64,000 bases of DNA from Bartonella gabonensis (GTDB taxonomy: Bacteria; Pseudomonadota; Alphaproteobacteria; Rhizobiales; Rhizobiaceae), in the NCBI RefSeq assembly GCF_903679515.1, contig NZ_CAHOYM010000002.1:62001-126000 (forward strand), read 5' to 3'. Every line of letters starts with the position of its first letter. Positions within the stretch are counted from its first letter, which is position 1. The notes under the pieces were generated by a model. The model did not search any database. It was not told the origin of the DNA and was given only the letters and a program-made list of their open reading frames with translations. Shown one piece after another: positions 18,274 through 28,877 of the stretch. Made by a program: the position numbers and the translations under genes.

Positions 18274-20166
18274 ATGGCAAAAGTAATTGGTATTGATTTA
18301 GGAACAACGAACTCTTGTGTGGCTGTGATGGATGGCAAAAACGCAAAGGTTATCGAAAACTCAGAAGGAGCGCGAACAACACCTTCCGTTGTTGCCTTTA
18401 CTGATGGGGGAGAGCGGCTTGTTGGACAGCCTGCTAAACGGCAGGCGGTAACAAATCCTGAAGGAACAGTCTTTGCAGTGAAACGTTTGATAGGCCGCCG
18501 TTTTGATGACCCTATGGTTGAAAAAGATAAAGCACTTGTGCCTTATAAAATTGTTAAAGGTGACAATGGCGATGCATGGGTTGAAGAAGCGGGTAAGAAA
18601 TATTCTCCATCGCAAATTTCAGCTATGATTTTGCAAAAGATGAAGGAAACAGCAGAATCTTATCTTGGTGAAAAAGTTGAACAAGCAGTTATTACTGTTC
18701 CTGCCTATTTTAATGATGCACAACGTCAAGCAACTAAAGATGCGGGTAAAATTGCTGGACTTGAAGTTTTACGGATTATTAATGAGCCAACTGCTGCTGC
18801 TTTAGCTTATGGTTTGGACAAAAAGGATGGAAAAACAATTGCTGTTTACGATCTTGGTGGTGGTACATTTGATATTTCAGTCCTTGAAATTGGAGATGGT
18901 GTTTTTGAAGTTAAATCAACTAATGGGGATACCTTCTTAGGGGGGGAAGACTTTGACATGCGCTTGGTTGGTTATTTTGCCGATGAATTCAAAAAAGAGC
19001 AAGGAATTGATCTGAAGAATGATAAGCTTGCTTTACAGCGCTTAAAAGAAGCGGCAGAAAAAGCAAAGATAGAGCTTTCTTCATCACAGCAAACAGAAAT
19101 CAATTTACCATTTATCACGGCAGATCAATCAGGTCCCAAGCACTTAACAATGAAATTGACTCGGGCAAAATTTGAATCTCTCGTTGATGATTTAGTGCAG
19201 CGTACCATCGAGCCTTGTAAAGCTGCATTAAAAGATGCTGGATTAAAAGCTGGTGAGATTGATGAAGTTGTTTTAGTGGGCGGGATGACCCGTATGCCCA
19301 AGATTCAGCAAGTTGTGCAGAGTTTTTTTGGCAAGGATCCACACAAAGGTGTTAATCCCGATGAAGTGGTTGCAATGGGTGCTGCTATTCAAGGGGGGGT
19401 CTTACAAGGCGATGTCAAAGACGTATTGCTGCTAGATGTAACACCTTTATCCTTAGGGATTGAAACATTGGGGGGAGTTTTCACACGTCTCATTGAGCGC
19501 AATACCACTATCCCGACGAAAAAATCGCAAGTTTTTTCAACAGCTGATGATAACCAGAGTGCTGTGACGATTCGCGTTTTCCAAGGTGAACGAGAAATGG
19601 CCAGTGATAATAAGTTATTGGCTCAATTTGATCTTGTTGGTATTCCTCCAGCACCGCGTGGGATACCTCAAATTGAAGTTACTTTTGATATTGATGCAAA
19701 TGGTATTGTTAATGTTTCAGCCAAAGATAAGGGAACGGGTAAAGAGCATCAAATTCGTATTCAGGCATCTGGTGGTTTAAGTGATGCTGATATTGAAAAA
19801 ATGGTGCAGGATGCAGAAGAACATGCAGCTGAAGATAAAAAACGCCGTGAAGGTGTTGAAGCCAGAAATCAGGCAGAGGCTCTTATTCATTCAACGGAAA
19901 AATCACTCAATGAATATGGCGATAAAGTATCAGCTGAAGAAAAGGGACAGATTGAAACAGCAATATCTGATTTGAAATCTGCGCTTGAAGGCAGTGATAC
20001 GGAAGAAGTAACAACAAAAATGCAAAAATTAGCAGAAGTCAGTATGAAGCTTGGACAGGCTATGTATGAAGCGTCACAAGCAACAGGCACTGATACTGAA
20101 ACAGAGACAAAGGATGATGATGTTGTCGATGCTGATTTTGAAGAAGTTAATGATAAGAAGAAATAG
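18274..20166 (+). CDS. dnaK: Chaperone DnaK (Hsp70)
   Basis: The 630-residue Hsp70 has the ATPase domain ([16 protein letters not shown] at the N-terminus, [15 protein letters not shown] near residue 195, [13 protein letters not shown] near 335), the linker [13 protein letters not shown], the substrate-binding domain and an acidic tail ending [12 protein letters not shown]. The start at 18274 follows TGGAGA and gives the family N-terminus MAKVIGID. A start 21 bp upstream would add seven unconserved residues. dnaJ follows after 156 bp, with a terminator in between. Confidence 0.97.
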   Translation: MAKVIGIDLGTTNSCVAVMDGKNAKVIENSEGARTTPSVVAFTDGGERLVGQPAKRQAVTNPEGTVFAVKRLIGRRFDDPMVEKDKALVPYKIVKGDNGDAWVEEAGKKYSPSQISAMILQKMKETAESYLGEKVEQAVITVPAYFNDAQRQATKDAGKIAGLEVLRIINEPTAAALAYGLDKKDGKTIAVYDLGGGTFDISVLEIGDGVFEVKSTNGDTFLGGEDFDMRLVGYFADEFKKEQGIDLKNDKLALQRLKEAAEKAKIELSSSQQTEINLPFITADQSGPKHLTMKLTRAKFESLVDDLVQRTIEPCKAALKDAGLKAGEIDEVVLVGGMTRMPKIQQVVQSFFGKDPHKGVNPDEVVAMGAAIQGGVLQGDVKDVLLLDVTPLSLGIETLGGVFTRLIERNTTIPTKKSQVFSTADDNQSAVTIRVFQGEREMASDNKLLAQFDLVGIPPAPRGIPQIEVTFDIDANGIVNVSAKDKGTGKEHQIRIQASGGLSDADIEKMVQDAEEHAAEDKKRREGVEARNQAEALIHSTEKSLNEYGDKVSAEEKGQIETAISDLKSALEGSDTEEVTTKMQKLAEVSMKLGQAMYEASQATGTDTETETKDDDVVDADFEEVNDKKK

Positions 20167-20197
20167 TGTCAGCATATGTATTGATTAATTTAATAAA

Positions 20198-20232
20198 CCC
20201 GGCCTTTGAAATATAAGGCTGGGCTTTGTTAT
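20198..20232 (+). terminator. Terminator between dnaK and dnaJ
   Basis: Arms CCCGGCCTT (20198-20206) and AAGGCTGGG (20215-20223) form a 9-bp stem with one G-T pair, followed by CTTTGTTATTT. It may be partial, leaving some read-through into dnaJ. Confidence 0.7.
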
Positions 20233-20322
20233 TTGAGATAAGTTGCAACTTTGTTGTTAAAAATATAAATTAAAAGCGATATTATCCGTAAAGATGGATG
20301 ATAAAAAAACTATCAGGAATAC

Positions 20323-21468
20323 ATGATGAAGGTTGATTATTATGAAATTCTTGGCGTGACTCGTGAATGTGATGATAAAAAATTAAAATCTGCTTTTCGT
20401 AAGTTGGCAATGCAATATCATCCTGATCGCAACGCTGGGGATAAAGAGGCAGAGCGAAAATTCAAAGAAATTGGTGAAGCCTATGAAGTTCTGAAAGACC
20501 CACAAAAGCGTGCTGCTTATGACCGATTTGGTCATGCGGCCTTTGAAAATAGCGGTGGTCAAGGGGGAGGAAATCCCTTTAGCGGTTTTGCTGCGGGTGG
20601 TGGATTTGCTGATATTTTTGAAGACTTTTTTGGTGAGATGATGGGAGGGGTACACCGCAAGCGTGGTGATGGTCGCGAACGTGGTGCAGATCTGAGTTAT
20701 AATATGGAAGTGACCTTAGAAGAGGCATTTTCAGGAAAAACAGCAGAAATTAATATTCCTAGTTCCGTCACGTGCGATGTTTGTGAAGGTTCAGGAGCAA
20801 GAAAGGGCTCTAGTCCGCAAGTTTGTGGAACATGTCATGGATCTGGTCGTGTACGTGCTGCACAAGGTTTCTTTTCTATTGAGAGAACATGTCATACATG
20901 TCATGGACGTGGTGAAATGATTATGGATCCATGCCCCAAATGTCAGGGGACACGACGCATAGAGAAAAATCGTTCATTGAGCGTGAATGTTCCAGCTGGT
21001 ATTGAAGATGGGACGCGTATTCGTCTTTCTGGTGAGGGAGATGCTGGTATTCGGGGTGGCCCCAATGGTGACCTTTATATTTTTCTTTCCGTTAAACCGC
21101 ATGAATTTTTTCAGCGAGAAGGGGCAGATCTTCACTGTCGCGTTCCTATTTCAATGGTAACAGCGGCTTTAGGAGGAGAGTTTGAAGTTTTAGACCTTGA
21201 TGGTGTTAAAGCACGTGTTAAGATTCCTGAAGGGACACAAAATGGACGTCAATTCCGCCTTAAGGGAAAAGGCATGCCCATGTTGCGCCGTCAGCAAACA
21301 AGGGGTGACCTTTATATCCATATCACGATTGAAACACCGCAGAAACTCACGCCAGAGCAACGTGAACTATTGAAAAAATTTGAAAAGCTCTCAAATCATG
21401 AGAATTCACCACAATCACATGGTTTTTTTTCACGTATGAAAGAATTTTTTGAAAATATTTCTGGTTAA
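20323..21468 (+). CDS. dnaJ: Co-chaperone DnaJ (Hsp40)
   Basis: The 381-residue type I DnaJ has the J domain with the HPD motif (His33-Asp35), a Gly/Phe-rich region (about residues 70-110), four zinc-binding CxxCxGxG-type repeats ([32 protein letters not shown]) and the C-terminal substrate domains. The fourth repeat ends TR in place of the usual GxG, a common variation. It starts [12 protein letters not shown]; either ATG could serve. It should stimulate the ATPase of DnaK encoded just upstream. Confidence 0.96.
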   Translation: MMKVDYYEILGVTRECDDKKLKSAFRKLAMQYHPDRNAGDKEAERKFKEIGEAYEVLKDPQKRAAYDRFGHAAFENSGGQGGGNPFSGFAAGGGFADIFEDFFGEMMGGVHRKRGDGRERGADLSYNMEVTLEEAFSGKTAEINIPSSVTCDVCEGSGARKGSSPQVCGTCHGSGRVRAAQGFFSIERTCHTCHGRGEMIMDPCPKCQGTRRIEKNRSLSVNVPAGIEDGTRIRLSGEGDAGIRGGPNGDLYIFLSVKPHEFFQREGADLHCRVPISMVTAALGGEFEVLDLDGVKARVKIPEGTQNGRQFRLKGKGMPMLRRQQTRGDLYIHITIETPQKLTPEQRELLKKFEKLSNHENSPQSHGFFSRMKEFFENISG

Positions 21469-21856
21469 AATAGCTGAATGCTTTCAGAAAATGAGAAAAC
21501 ACTGTTGGAAGGTTATTTTTCATTAAACTTTCTATTATCTCATCATCTTTGAAAAGCATTCTTTTGACTTGAAAAGAAAAGAGAGAAACAATTAATTTAG
21601 TGTAAGTTCCCGCTGTGGAGAGTTTTTGCATTTCATGGATAAGTCTTGCTTTTGAATGTCTATAACATTTTAAAAAGGGCTTATCCATATAAAGATGCAA
21701 TTGAATGATTGATAATATTTCCAGTGTTAACGGCATTGATCTTGTTGTGCTGTAAAAGATCGTCATTTAAGATAGTGATACAAGATATATAAGTCTCTTG
21801 TACACATGAAGTATTTTTAGACGTGCGTGGTTATTAGACTTGTTTGGAGAGTCTTA

Positions 21857-21967
21857 AGTGAATCAATCACATGAGCGGACATCTGGTGGAACCAGCCCAA
21901 TAAGAATCCAGATTATTTACAAATAAAACCTCTTAAGAATCTTCTTCTTTACAGGAGAGGAAGAAGC
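21857..21967. repeat. Degenerate intergenic repeat, family B copy 2
   Basis: It matches 6,099-6,209 in block order: AGTGAATCA, CATGAGCGGA, GCCCAATAAGAATC, a TTTACA block, TTAAGAATCTTCTTCTTTA and an AGAGGAAGAAG purine block. Confidence 0.45.
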
Positions 21968-22619
21968 CGAGCATTTAAAATTTTGTGTTTATTTTTCTTT
22001 TCTATGATTTTTTCACTCAAAGCCCGTTTTAAAGCTCCATAATAAGACTACAATAATATAATCTCTCATTACTGATTGTATAGGCGCTATTTTCATGTTC
22101 TTAACCACAGTTTCCTCTAAAATATAGATCATTTTAATTGGATAAACGCTACACTATGATTATAAACCAATAGTATATGACTTCATATACCAGTTTCATT
22201 TTTAATGTGAAAGACAATGGTTTTTATTGATTTGGAATTTGAGAGTTAAAATGACAAAACATTCTTCTATTCAGCTCTCTTATTTTTGACGATATAAAAA
22301 GCTAAAATATCATTATAAGAAAATTTTATTTTTATCTTACGAAATCAATAGTTGTATATATTCTTATTCATTGTTAAGTGTCCATAAAGGTAAACGAATG
22401 AGTTGATTGTACAGCGTAGCTTAAAAATTTTATTCTTCAGTTTTATACATAAGTTATAAAATAATGACGTTTTTTGCGCTTATTTTGTTTAATTTTTCTC
22501 TGTTAATTTTATTGAGGAAGTTGTTTTATTATTTCATCTCGTTATTACCTTTTCGTAATTTGAAGGAAAATTGACGATTTTTAGGGGGATGGATAGAGTA
22601 AAGCGTTGTTTTATTGTTT

Positions 22620-22659
22620 TCACTTTTTCTAAATTTTACTAAGAGATAGTAAAAAGTGA
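22620..22659 (+). promoter_or_regulatory. Overlapping hairpins in the argB leader
   Basis: TCACTTTTT (22620-22628) can pair with AAAAAGTGA (22651-22659), and TTTTACT (22634-22640) with AGTAAAA (22648-22654). The two pairings share four bases. The structure ends one base before the Shine-Dalgarno sequence GAGGAGG (22661-22667), so it could affect translation. No function is known. Confidence 0.3.
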
Positions 22660-22675
22660 TGAGGAGGCTCTATTA

Positions 22676-23581
22676 ATGGATGATGCTAAAAACAGTGCTG
22701 TCGATGTTTTGGAAAAACAAGCAGCATTTTTATCGTCTGCTTTACCTTATATGCAAAAATACGAAAATGAAACGGTTGTGGTAAAATATGGCGGTCATGC
22801 TATGGGTGATCCTGCTTTGGGGCGAGCATTTGCGCGTGATATTGCTCTATTAAAGCAATCAGGGATTAATCCTGTTGTTGTTCATGGTGGTGGACCTCAA
22901 ATTGCTGAAATTTTAATGAAAATGGGGATTAAATCACGATTTGAAAACGGTTTACGGGTAACCGATGAGCGGATCGTTGAAGTGGTTGAAATGGTTTTAG
23001 CGGGTTCTATTAATAAGGAAATAGTTGCTCTCATCAATGCTGAGGGTGAATGGGCAATAGGGCTGTGCGGTAAGGATGGCAATATGGTTTTTGCCGAAAA
23101 GGCTTATAGAACTGTCATTGATCCTGATTCGCATATTGAACGTGTTCTAGACTTGGGGTTTGTTGGTGAGCCTATTGAAGTTGATCGTAGATTGCTGGAT
23201 CTTTTAGCCTGTTCTGAAATGATACCGGTTCTTGCTCCTGTGGCTCCAGGACGGGATGGTAAAACCTATAATATTAATGCTGATATTTTTGCTGGAGCTA
23301 TTGCCGGTGCATTAGAGGCCAAACGTCTTTTATTCCTCACGGATGTTCCTGGTGTTTTGGATAAACAGGGTAAATTTTTAAAAGAATTGACAGTTTCTGA
23401 AGCTGAGAAACTTATCAAAAATGGAACAATTTCAGGAGGCATGATTCCAAAAGTAGAAACTTGTGTGAAAGCCCTTCAAAATGGTGTGGAAGGTGTTGTC
23501 ATTTTAAATGGAAAAACCCCTCATTCTGTTTTACTAGAGCTGTTTACCGAACAGGGAGTTGGAACGCTTATTGTTTCATAA
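22676..23581 (+). CDS. argB: Acetylglutamate kinase
   Basis: ArgB phosphorylates N-acetyl-L-glutamate in the second step of arginine synthesis. The 301-residue protein has the amino acid kinase fold motifs [10 protein letters not shown] (nucleotide loop), [10 protein letters not shown] (glycine-rich substrate loop), the [17 protein letters not shown] segment and the C-terminal [12 protein letters not shown] strong GAGGAGG precedes the ATG by 8 nt. The N-terminal helix and length suggest the arginine-sensitive hexameric type. No other arginine gene lies nearby. Confidence 0.95.
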   Translation: MDDAKNSAVDVLEKQAAFLSSALPYMQKYENETVVVKYGGHAMGDPALGRAFARDIALLKQSGINPVVVHGGGPQIAEILMKMGIKSRFENGLRVTDERIVEVVEMVLAGSINKEIVALINAEGEWAIGLCGKDGNMVFAEKAYRTVIDPDSHIERVLDLGFVGEPIEVDRRLLDLLACSEMIPVLAPVAPGRDGKTYNINADIFAGAIAGALEAKRLLFLTDVPGVLDKQGKFLKELTVSEAEKLIKNGTISGGMIPKVETCVKALQNGVEGVVILNGKTPHSVLLELFTEQGVGTLIVS

Positions 23582-23613
23582 ATTGTACGGAAAAGAGGAG
23601 GAGAAGGCTTTTC

Positions 23614-24528
23614 ATGACGAATATCAAACAGTTTAAATATCCTTTATTAAGTAAACCAGAATTGGCAATATTTGCTGCAACGATATTGTGGGGCATCACA
23701 TTTTTAGTGGTTCACATCGCGGTGCGCTATAGTGGTCCTCTGTTTTTTGTTGGATTCCGTTTTATTGTTGCATCCTTGATATGTGGAACAATTTTTTGGC
23801 GTTCTATAAAAGATATGACTGTTTATGAAGTTTTTGCTGGGATGGCAATTGGTTTAGCCATGTTTTTGGGTTATGCTTTGCAAGCAGCTGGACTTCAAAC
23901 GATTATTAGTAGTCAGTCGGCTTTTATTACAGCGCTTTATGTTCCGATGGTTCCAATCTTGCAATGGATTGTTTTTAAAAAACCTCCCCGTTTTGCCGGT
24001 TGGGTTGGTATTGTTTTCGCTTTTATCGGGCTTGTACTTGTTTCAGGACAAAAACCGGGAAGTTTTGATTTTTCAAGAGGCAAAATTTTGACTTTGTTGG
24101 GCGCTTTAGCGATTGCTGGAGAAGTCATACTTATCGGAATTTTTGCCAACAAGGTTGATAGTCGGCGTGTGACCATTATCCAATTATTCTTCAGTGGTTT
24201 TTTTTCATTTGCTTTTATGCTTTTGATGGGTGAAAGCATTCCTGAATTTTCGTGGGTATGGTTTAGTATCGGTATGGGATTGGCACTCATGAGTGCGATT
24301 ATTCAATTGGCTATGAATTGGGCACAAAAGTCTATTTCCCCTACGCGTGCAACACTCATTTATGCAGGTGAACCGGTATGGGCTGGTATCGTTGGGCGTT
24401 TGGCTGGAGAGCATTTATCTCCTTTAGCTTTATTGGGTGGTTTGCTTATTCTGATTGGGATCATTTTTGCTGAGTTACAACCTTCACAATGGCGTAAAAA
24501 AAATAAAGCAATTGAAACAATTGATTAG
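23614..24528 (+). CDS. EamA/DMT-family transporter
   Basis: The 304-residue membrane protein has ten predicted membrane segments in two five-helix EamA halves (first half begins LAIFAATILWGITFLVVH, second near ILTLLGALAIAGEVILIG). The family exports or imports small metabolites. The substrate is not predictable. The start at 23614 follows AGGAGGAGAAGG. It begins 32 bp after argB, so it is likely co-transcribed, which makes an amino-acid-related substrate conceivable but unproven. Confidence 0.85.
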   Translation: MTNIKQFKYPLLSKPELAIFAATILWGITFLVVHIAVRYSGPLFFVGFRFIVASLICGTIFWRSIKDMTVYEVFAGMAIGLAMFLGYALQAAGLQTIISSQSAFITALYVPMVPILQWIVFKKPPRFAGWVGIVFAFIGLVLVSGQKPGSFDFSRGKILTLLGALAIAGEVILIGIFANKVDSRRVTIIQLFFSGFFSFAFMLLMGESIPEFSWVWFSIGMGLALMSAIIQLAMNWAQKSISPTRATLIYAGEPVWAGIVGRLAGEHLSPLALLGGLLILIGIIFAELQPSQWRKKNKAIETID

Positions 24529-25002
24529 CGATTCACCTTCCTATGATGATTTTATTGCATGAGTTTTTTGCTTGCAGAGTTTTCATTTTTGAGGCTTTTT
24601 AAAAATATAAAGATGATTAAAAGGCTTTATAAACTGTTCCTGCTTTTGTATGCAAAATTGGATCCAAAATATTTGTTTGCTTAACCTCTGAGAAGGAAAG
24701 TCAAACCTCATTGAGGCAGAGCATGAAGTGGTAAAGACAAAAACCAATCCTCATCTTTACGGTTATTTTAAAATTTGGCTTTACAACTTTCAAAAAACAT
24801 CCAAGATAATATCTGTAATGGAAATTATGCATTGCCGCATGTTATTTCTTTTGTTCTTTCATAGAATTATGATTTTCATGCAAAATAGAACGCCCAAAGT
24901 AGTCCCCCATAATGTTGTTCATTGCTACGCTTTTTAAAAGAACACTAAAAATCACAGAGCATCACCATTTTACTTAAAATAAAAGGCGCCAGCATTTTCT
25001 TT

Positions 25003-25240
25003 ATCAGTTTCCTTACGACAGCCTTTAGCATTTGAAAGAGAATGAAGCATTTTTATTCATTTCTTAAACGATTGTATCGACATAACAGCCATGTTTGTAT
25101 TGGGGAAGAGAAAAAATTTAATTGATTCACTATGAAAAAGTTTAAAATGAAAGAGGTTAGCGATATTCAGAGTTTTCATTTAAATTGCAAAACAATAAAC
25201 GATCATTTATAAATCAATGTGTTATCCACTGGTTCGAAGA
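25003..25240. repeat. Degenerate intergenic repeat, family A copy 4
   Basis: It shares GTTTCC, GCATTTGAAA, TTGATTCAC, a TTAGCGATATT core and the tail TCATTTAAATTGCAAAACAA with the copies near 1-2.2 kb, closest to copy 3. The orientation is the same. Confidence 0.5.
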
Positions 25241-25673
25241 GGATTGATGTTTTTATCTTTAATGGAACACGAAAGGAGTTGTATAAAAGGTACATAAAAA
25301 CTCTACTCAATAAAACTTATTTCTAAAGTTTTAAACGTTGAGAAGAAAACTGTCCCTTTCAACATGCATTTATTTTATATAGGATTGCTCAAAAAGCAGA
25401 TTATTGCGTACAAATAAAAAAGCATTTCTTGCAAATTTTATTGAAAGTTTAAGGAACATACGCAGCCACCCTATATTCCTGTAATACTTTGATTTATAAT
25501 GCTAATATAGCATTATTCACATTGAATTAAAATCCTGAATATCGTAAAACTTTTTCATGTTAAATCAGTTCAAATCATTTTCTTTTACCTCATAAGTAGG
25601 TGAGCCATGCGGTTAAAACTGTACAAGAAAGGCATGCCTCCTATACATTCTTTTAAGTGCCAAGGATCATAGC

Positions 25674-25701
25674 AACATTGGAGGTTAGCAAAGTGTGTTA
25701 T
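25674..25701. repeat. 28-bp repeat, family C copy 1
   Basis: The sequence AACATTrGAGGTTrGCAAAG followed by TrTGTwAT occurs here and at 34,377-34,404 with four differences in 28 bp. Flanks are less similar. Confidence 0.5.
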
Positions 25702-25921
25702 GGCACGTACCGGCTTATCCAGCCTATGAGTCTATCAAACAAAATGTGAAAAGATCATTTTAGTCCCTTTGGTATTTAATTTAGTAGATAAAAGCCTTAT
25801 TTTTTAGGCTATGAGAAGTTGTGTTTTGAGAAGCTCTTTTGATTAATATTCTTTTGAAAGGTTCTCGATAGAACATAATTGGTCTTTGCGTTTTGTATTA
25901 TTCTTTGCTAAATCGCCTTAT

Positions 25922-27727
25922 ATGACAATAGATCGTAATTATATTCGTAATTTTTCCATCGTGGCACATATTGATCACGGCAAGTCCACTTTAGCGGATC
26001 GTTTGATTCAAATGACAGGGGGGCTTGAGATCCGCGAGATGAAAGAACAAGTGCTTGATTCCATGGATATTGAGCGTGAACGTGGGATTACCATTAAAGC
26101 ACAAACGGTACGTTTACACTATAAAGCAAAAAATGGTGAAACCTATATTTTAAATCTTATGGATACACCAGGTCATGTGGATTTTGCTTATGAAGTTTCG
26201 CGGTCACTAGCAGCGTGTGAAGGTTCACTATTGGTGGTAGATGCGAGCCAAGGTGTAGAGGCACAGACATTAGCAAATGTTTATCAAGCTATTGATAATT
26301 CCCATGAGCTGGTGGTTGTGCTTAATAAGGTTGATCTCCCTGCGGCAGAACCTGAGTGTGTAAAAGAACAAATTGAAGATGTGATAGGTATCGATACATC
26401 GGAGGCTGTGGAAATATCAGCAAAAACAGGCTTAGGTGTTCCTGATGTTTTAGAAGCAATTGTTGCACAATTACCACCCCCCCATACTGGTGATGTTAAC
26501 AAGCCTTTAAAGGCGATGTTGGTTGATAGTTGGTATGATGCATATCTTGGTGTCATCGTTTTGGTAAGGGTGATTGATGGTGTTTTGAAAAAATGTCAAA
26601 CCATTCGCATGATGGGGACAGGAGCAAAATATCCCGTTGAGCGCGTTGGTGTTTTTACTCCCAAAATGGTTCAAGTTGATGAATTGGGGCCAGGCGAGAT
26701 TGGCTTTATAACCGCTTCTATTAAGGAAGTTGCAGATACGCGGGTTGGTGATACCATTACGGAAGAACGCCGCCCTTGTGAAGAGGCCTTGCCGGGTTTT
26801 AAGCCTGCCCAACCTGTTGTTTTTTGTGGACTCTTTCCCATAGATGCTGCCGATTTTTATGATTTGCGTGCAGCCATGGGTAAATTACGCTTAAATGATG
26901 CGAGTTTTTCTTTTGAAATGGAAACATCTGCGGCTTTGGGGTTTGGTTTTCGGTGTGGCTTTTTAGGGCTTCTTCATCTTGAAATTATTCAAGAGCGGTT
27001 AGAGCGTGAATTTAATTTGGATTTAATTGCCACTGCACCTTCGGTTGTTTATCGCATGAATATGAATGATGGTTCTGTAAAGGAGCTTCATAATCCAGCA
27101 GATATGCCTGATGTGGTTAAAATTTCTTCCATCGAAGAACCGTGGATTAGAGCGACAATCATGACTCCTGATAGTTATCTTGGGTCAATTTTGGAACTTT
27201 GCCAAGAGCGGCGCGGGATACAGGTTGGTTTATCTTATGTTGGAACGCGTGCTATGGTGACATATGATTTACCACTCAATGAAGTCGTTTTTGATTTTTA
27301 TGATCGCGTAAAATCAATTTCAAAGGGGTATGCTTCTTTTGATTATCAGATGACGGATTATACAGAGGGGGATTTAGTTAAAATGTCTATTTTGGTGAAT
27401 GGAGAACCTATTGATGCATTATCGATGCTTGTACACCGCACGATTGCAGAAAAGCGCGGGCGTTCCATGTGCGAAAAACTGAAATATCTTATTCCTCAGC
27501 ATATGTTTCAGATTCCAATTCAAGCGGCTATTGGTGGTAAAGTTATAGCGCGTGAAACAATTCGTGCTTTGCGTAAAGATGTAACAGCAAAATGTTATGG
27601 GGGCGATGTCACGCGTAAGCGCAAACTTTTAGAAAAGCAAAAAGAAGGTAAAAAACGGATGCGTCAATTTGGAAAGGTAGAAATTCCACAGTCTGCTTTT
27701 ATTCAAGCACTCAAAATGAGTAAATAA
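25922..27727 (+). CDS. lepA: Elongation factor 4 (LepA)
   Basis: LepA is a ribosome-associated GTPase that helps translation initiation and subunit biogenesis under stress. The 601-residue protein has the G1 motif [10 protein letters not shown]2 RGITIKAQ, G3 DTPGH, G4 NKVD and the LepA-specific C-terminal domain with [20 protein letters not shown]. The start at 25922 gives the family N-terminus [13 protein letters not shown]. An in-frame ATG at 25886 would add 12 hydrophobic residues with no counterpart. No clear ribosome binding site precedes either. Confidence 0.96.
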   Translation: MTIDRNYIRNFSIVAHIDHGKSTLADRLIQMTGGLEIREMKEQVLDSMDIERERGITIKAQTVRLHYKAKNGETYILNLMDTPGHVDFAYEVSRSLAACEGSLLVVDASQGVEAQTLANVYQAIDNSHELVVVLNKVDLPAAEPECVKEQIEDVIGIDTSEAVEISAKTGLGVPDVLEAIVAQLPPPHTGDVNKPLKAMLVDSWYDAYLGVIVLVRVIDGVLKKCQTIRMMGTGAKYPVERVGVFTPKMVQVDELGPGEIGFITASIKEVADTRVGDTITEERRPCEEALPGFKPAQPVVFCGLFPIDAADFYDLRAAMGKLRLNDASFSFEMETSAALGFGFRCGFLGLLHLEIIQERLEREFNLDLIATAPSVVYRMNMNDGSVKELHNPADMPDVVKISSIEEPWIRATIMTPDSYLGSILELCQERRGIQVGLSYVGTRAMVTYDLPLNEVVFDFYDRVKSISKGYASFDYQMTDYTEGDLVKMSILVNGEPIDALSMLVHRTIAEKRGRSMCEKLKYLIPQHMFQIPIQAAIGGKVIARETIRALRKDVTAKCYGGDVTRKRKLLEKQKEGKKRMRQFGKVEIPQSAFIQALKMSK

Positions 27728-27730
27728 CAA

Positions 27731-27760
27731 AATAAGGGAGGATCCTCCCTTATTAATTTT
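27731..27760. terminator. Terminator after lepA
   Basis: AATAAGGGAGGATCCTCCCTTATT-type perfect palindrome: 10-bp arms AATAAGGGAG and CTCCCTTATT flank GATC (27731-27754), followed by AATTTTAATT. It lies between convergent lepA and dapD. Confidence 0.8.
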
Positions 27761-27811
27761 AATTGCATTTTTTTAGTTTTTTTATTGGCTAGAGTTTTTT
27801 AAAACTGCACT

Positions 27812-28660
27812 TTAATGGCGCAAAAGATCATTAATGGATGTTTTTTCTCGTGTTTTTTGATCAACACGTTTCACTATAACAGCACAATAAAGATTTGGGC
27901 CTGCTTCACCATTGGGCAGTGGTTTACTGGGGAGAGAACCTGGAACCACAACAGAATAGGGGGGAACTTCTCCTATAAAAATTTCACCGGTTGTACGATC
28001 AATAATCTTGGTGGATTTTCCAATAAAAACGCCCATTCCTAAAACAGCGCCTTCACGAATAATACAGCCTTCAACCACTTCAGAGCGTGCACCGATAAAA
28101 CAATGGTCTTCAATAATGGTTGGATTGGCTTGCAGTGGTTCTAAAACACCACCAATTCCAACACCACCAGAAAGATGAACATGTTTGCCAATTTGTGCGC
28201 AAGAACCAACGGTTGTCCATGTATCAACCATTGTGCCCTCATCGACAAAAGCGCCAAGATTGACAAAGGAGGGCATGAGTATGACGTTTGGTGCAATATA
28301 GGCAGAATGGCGTACAATCGCTCCAGGAACGGAACGGAACCCCGCTTTTTGAAAGTCTTCTTCTTGCCAATCAGAAAATTTCGAAGAGATTTTATCCCAC
28401 CAATATGATTGATTACTACCACCAGAAATGATATGCATAGGATTGAGGCGAAAAGAGAGAAGGACAGCTTTTTTCAACCATTGATGAACATGCCATTGTC
28501 CATTTTTTTGACATTCTGCAACACGAACTTCTCCCTTATCAAGAAGGTTTAATGCATGTTCGACACTCTCACGAATTTCCCCCTTTGTTGTCGTATTGAT
28601 AGAATTGCGGTCGTCAAATGCTTTTTCAATAATCATTTCAAGTTGTGTGAGATGAGTCAT
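27812..28660 (-). CDS. dapD: Tetrahydrodipicolinate N-succinyltransferase
   Basis: DapD transfers succinyl from succinyl-CoA to tetrahydrodipicolinate in the diaminopimelate/lysine pathway, two steps before DapE. The 282-residue protein has an N-terminal helical domain, then a left-handed beta-helix of hexapeptide repeats (about residues 100-240) with [20 protein letters not shown] and [13 protein letters not shown], and a C-terminal strand. The start at 28660 gives [18 protein letters not shown], as in the family. A TTG seven codons upstream is possible but less likely. It stands alone. Confidence 0.95.
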   Translation of the reverse strand: MTHLTQLEMIIEKAFDDRNSINTTTKGEIRESVEHALNLLDKGEVRVAECQKNGQWHVHQWLKKAVLLSFRLNPMHIISGGSNQSYWWDKISSKFSDWQEEDFQKAGFRSVPGAIVRHSAYIAPNVILMPSFVNLGAFVDEGTMVDTWTTVGSCAQIGKHVHLSGGVGIGGVLEPLQANPTIIEDHCFIGARSEVVEGCIIREGAVLGMGVFIGKSTKIIDRTTGEIFIGEVPPYSVVVPGSLPSKPLPNGEAGPNLYCAVIVKRVDQKTREKTSINDLLRH

Positions 28661-28877
28661 GACCAGAGTTCCATTAAACAAGTTGAAAGCTTCAAGATTT
28701 ATTACTCTCTATGAACTACGCGAAGAAATGTGTTCAGTCAATAAAACGATAGGAAATCGGACGAGTGTATGAAAAAAGATTATAAAAAAACGCGGGGTAA
28801 AACAGAACAATTGGACACCACTTCTCCATGCAAAGGATGTTCTACAACAGGTAAAAAAAGCCTCTGATTCAGCACAA

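Larger units (their letters stand above)
21469..22675. other. 1.2 kb spacer between dnaJ and argB
   Basis: No gene is recognised. It holds a copy of repeat family B (21,857-21,967) and the argB leader hairpins (22,620-22,659). The one long reverse frame overlaps the dnaJ 3' end and looks fortuitous. Confidence 0.55.
24529..25921. other. 1.4 kb spacer between the EamA gene and lepA
   Basis: No gene is recognised. It holds copy 4 of repeat family A (25,003-25,240) and one copy of repeat family C (25,674-25,701). The rest is A/T-rich without clear structure. Confidence 0.55.

Noticed and set aside
21347-21766. 139-codon reverse frame overlapping the 3' end of dnaJ
   Set aside because: It overlaps a certain gene by over 100 bp, has no ribosome binding site and no recognisable motif.
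28660-28681. Longer dapD starting with TTG at 28681
   Set aside because: The extra seven residues are not expected in the family and the ATG at 28660 gives the usual length.
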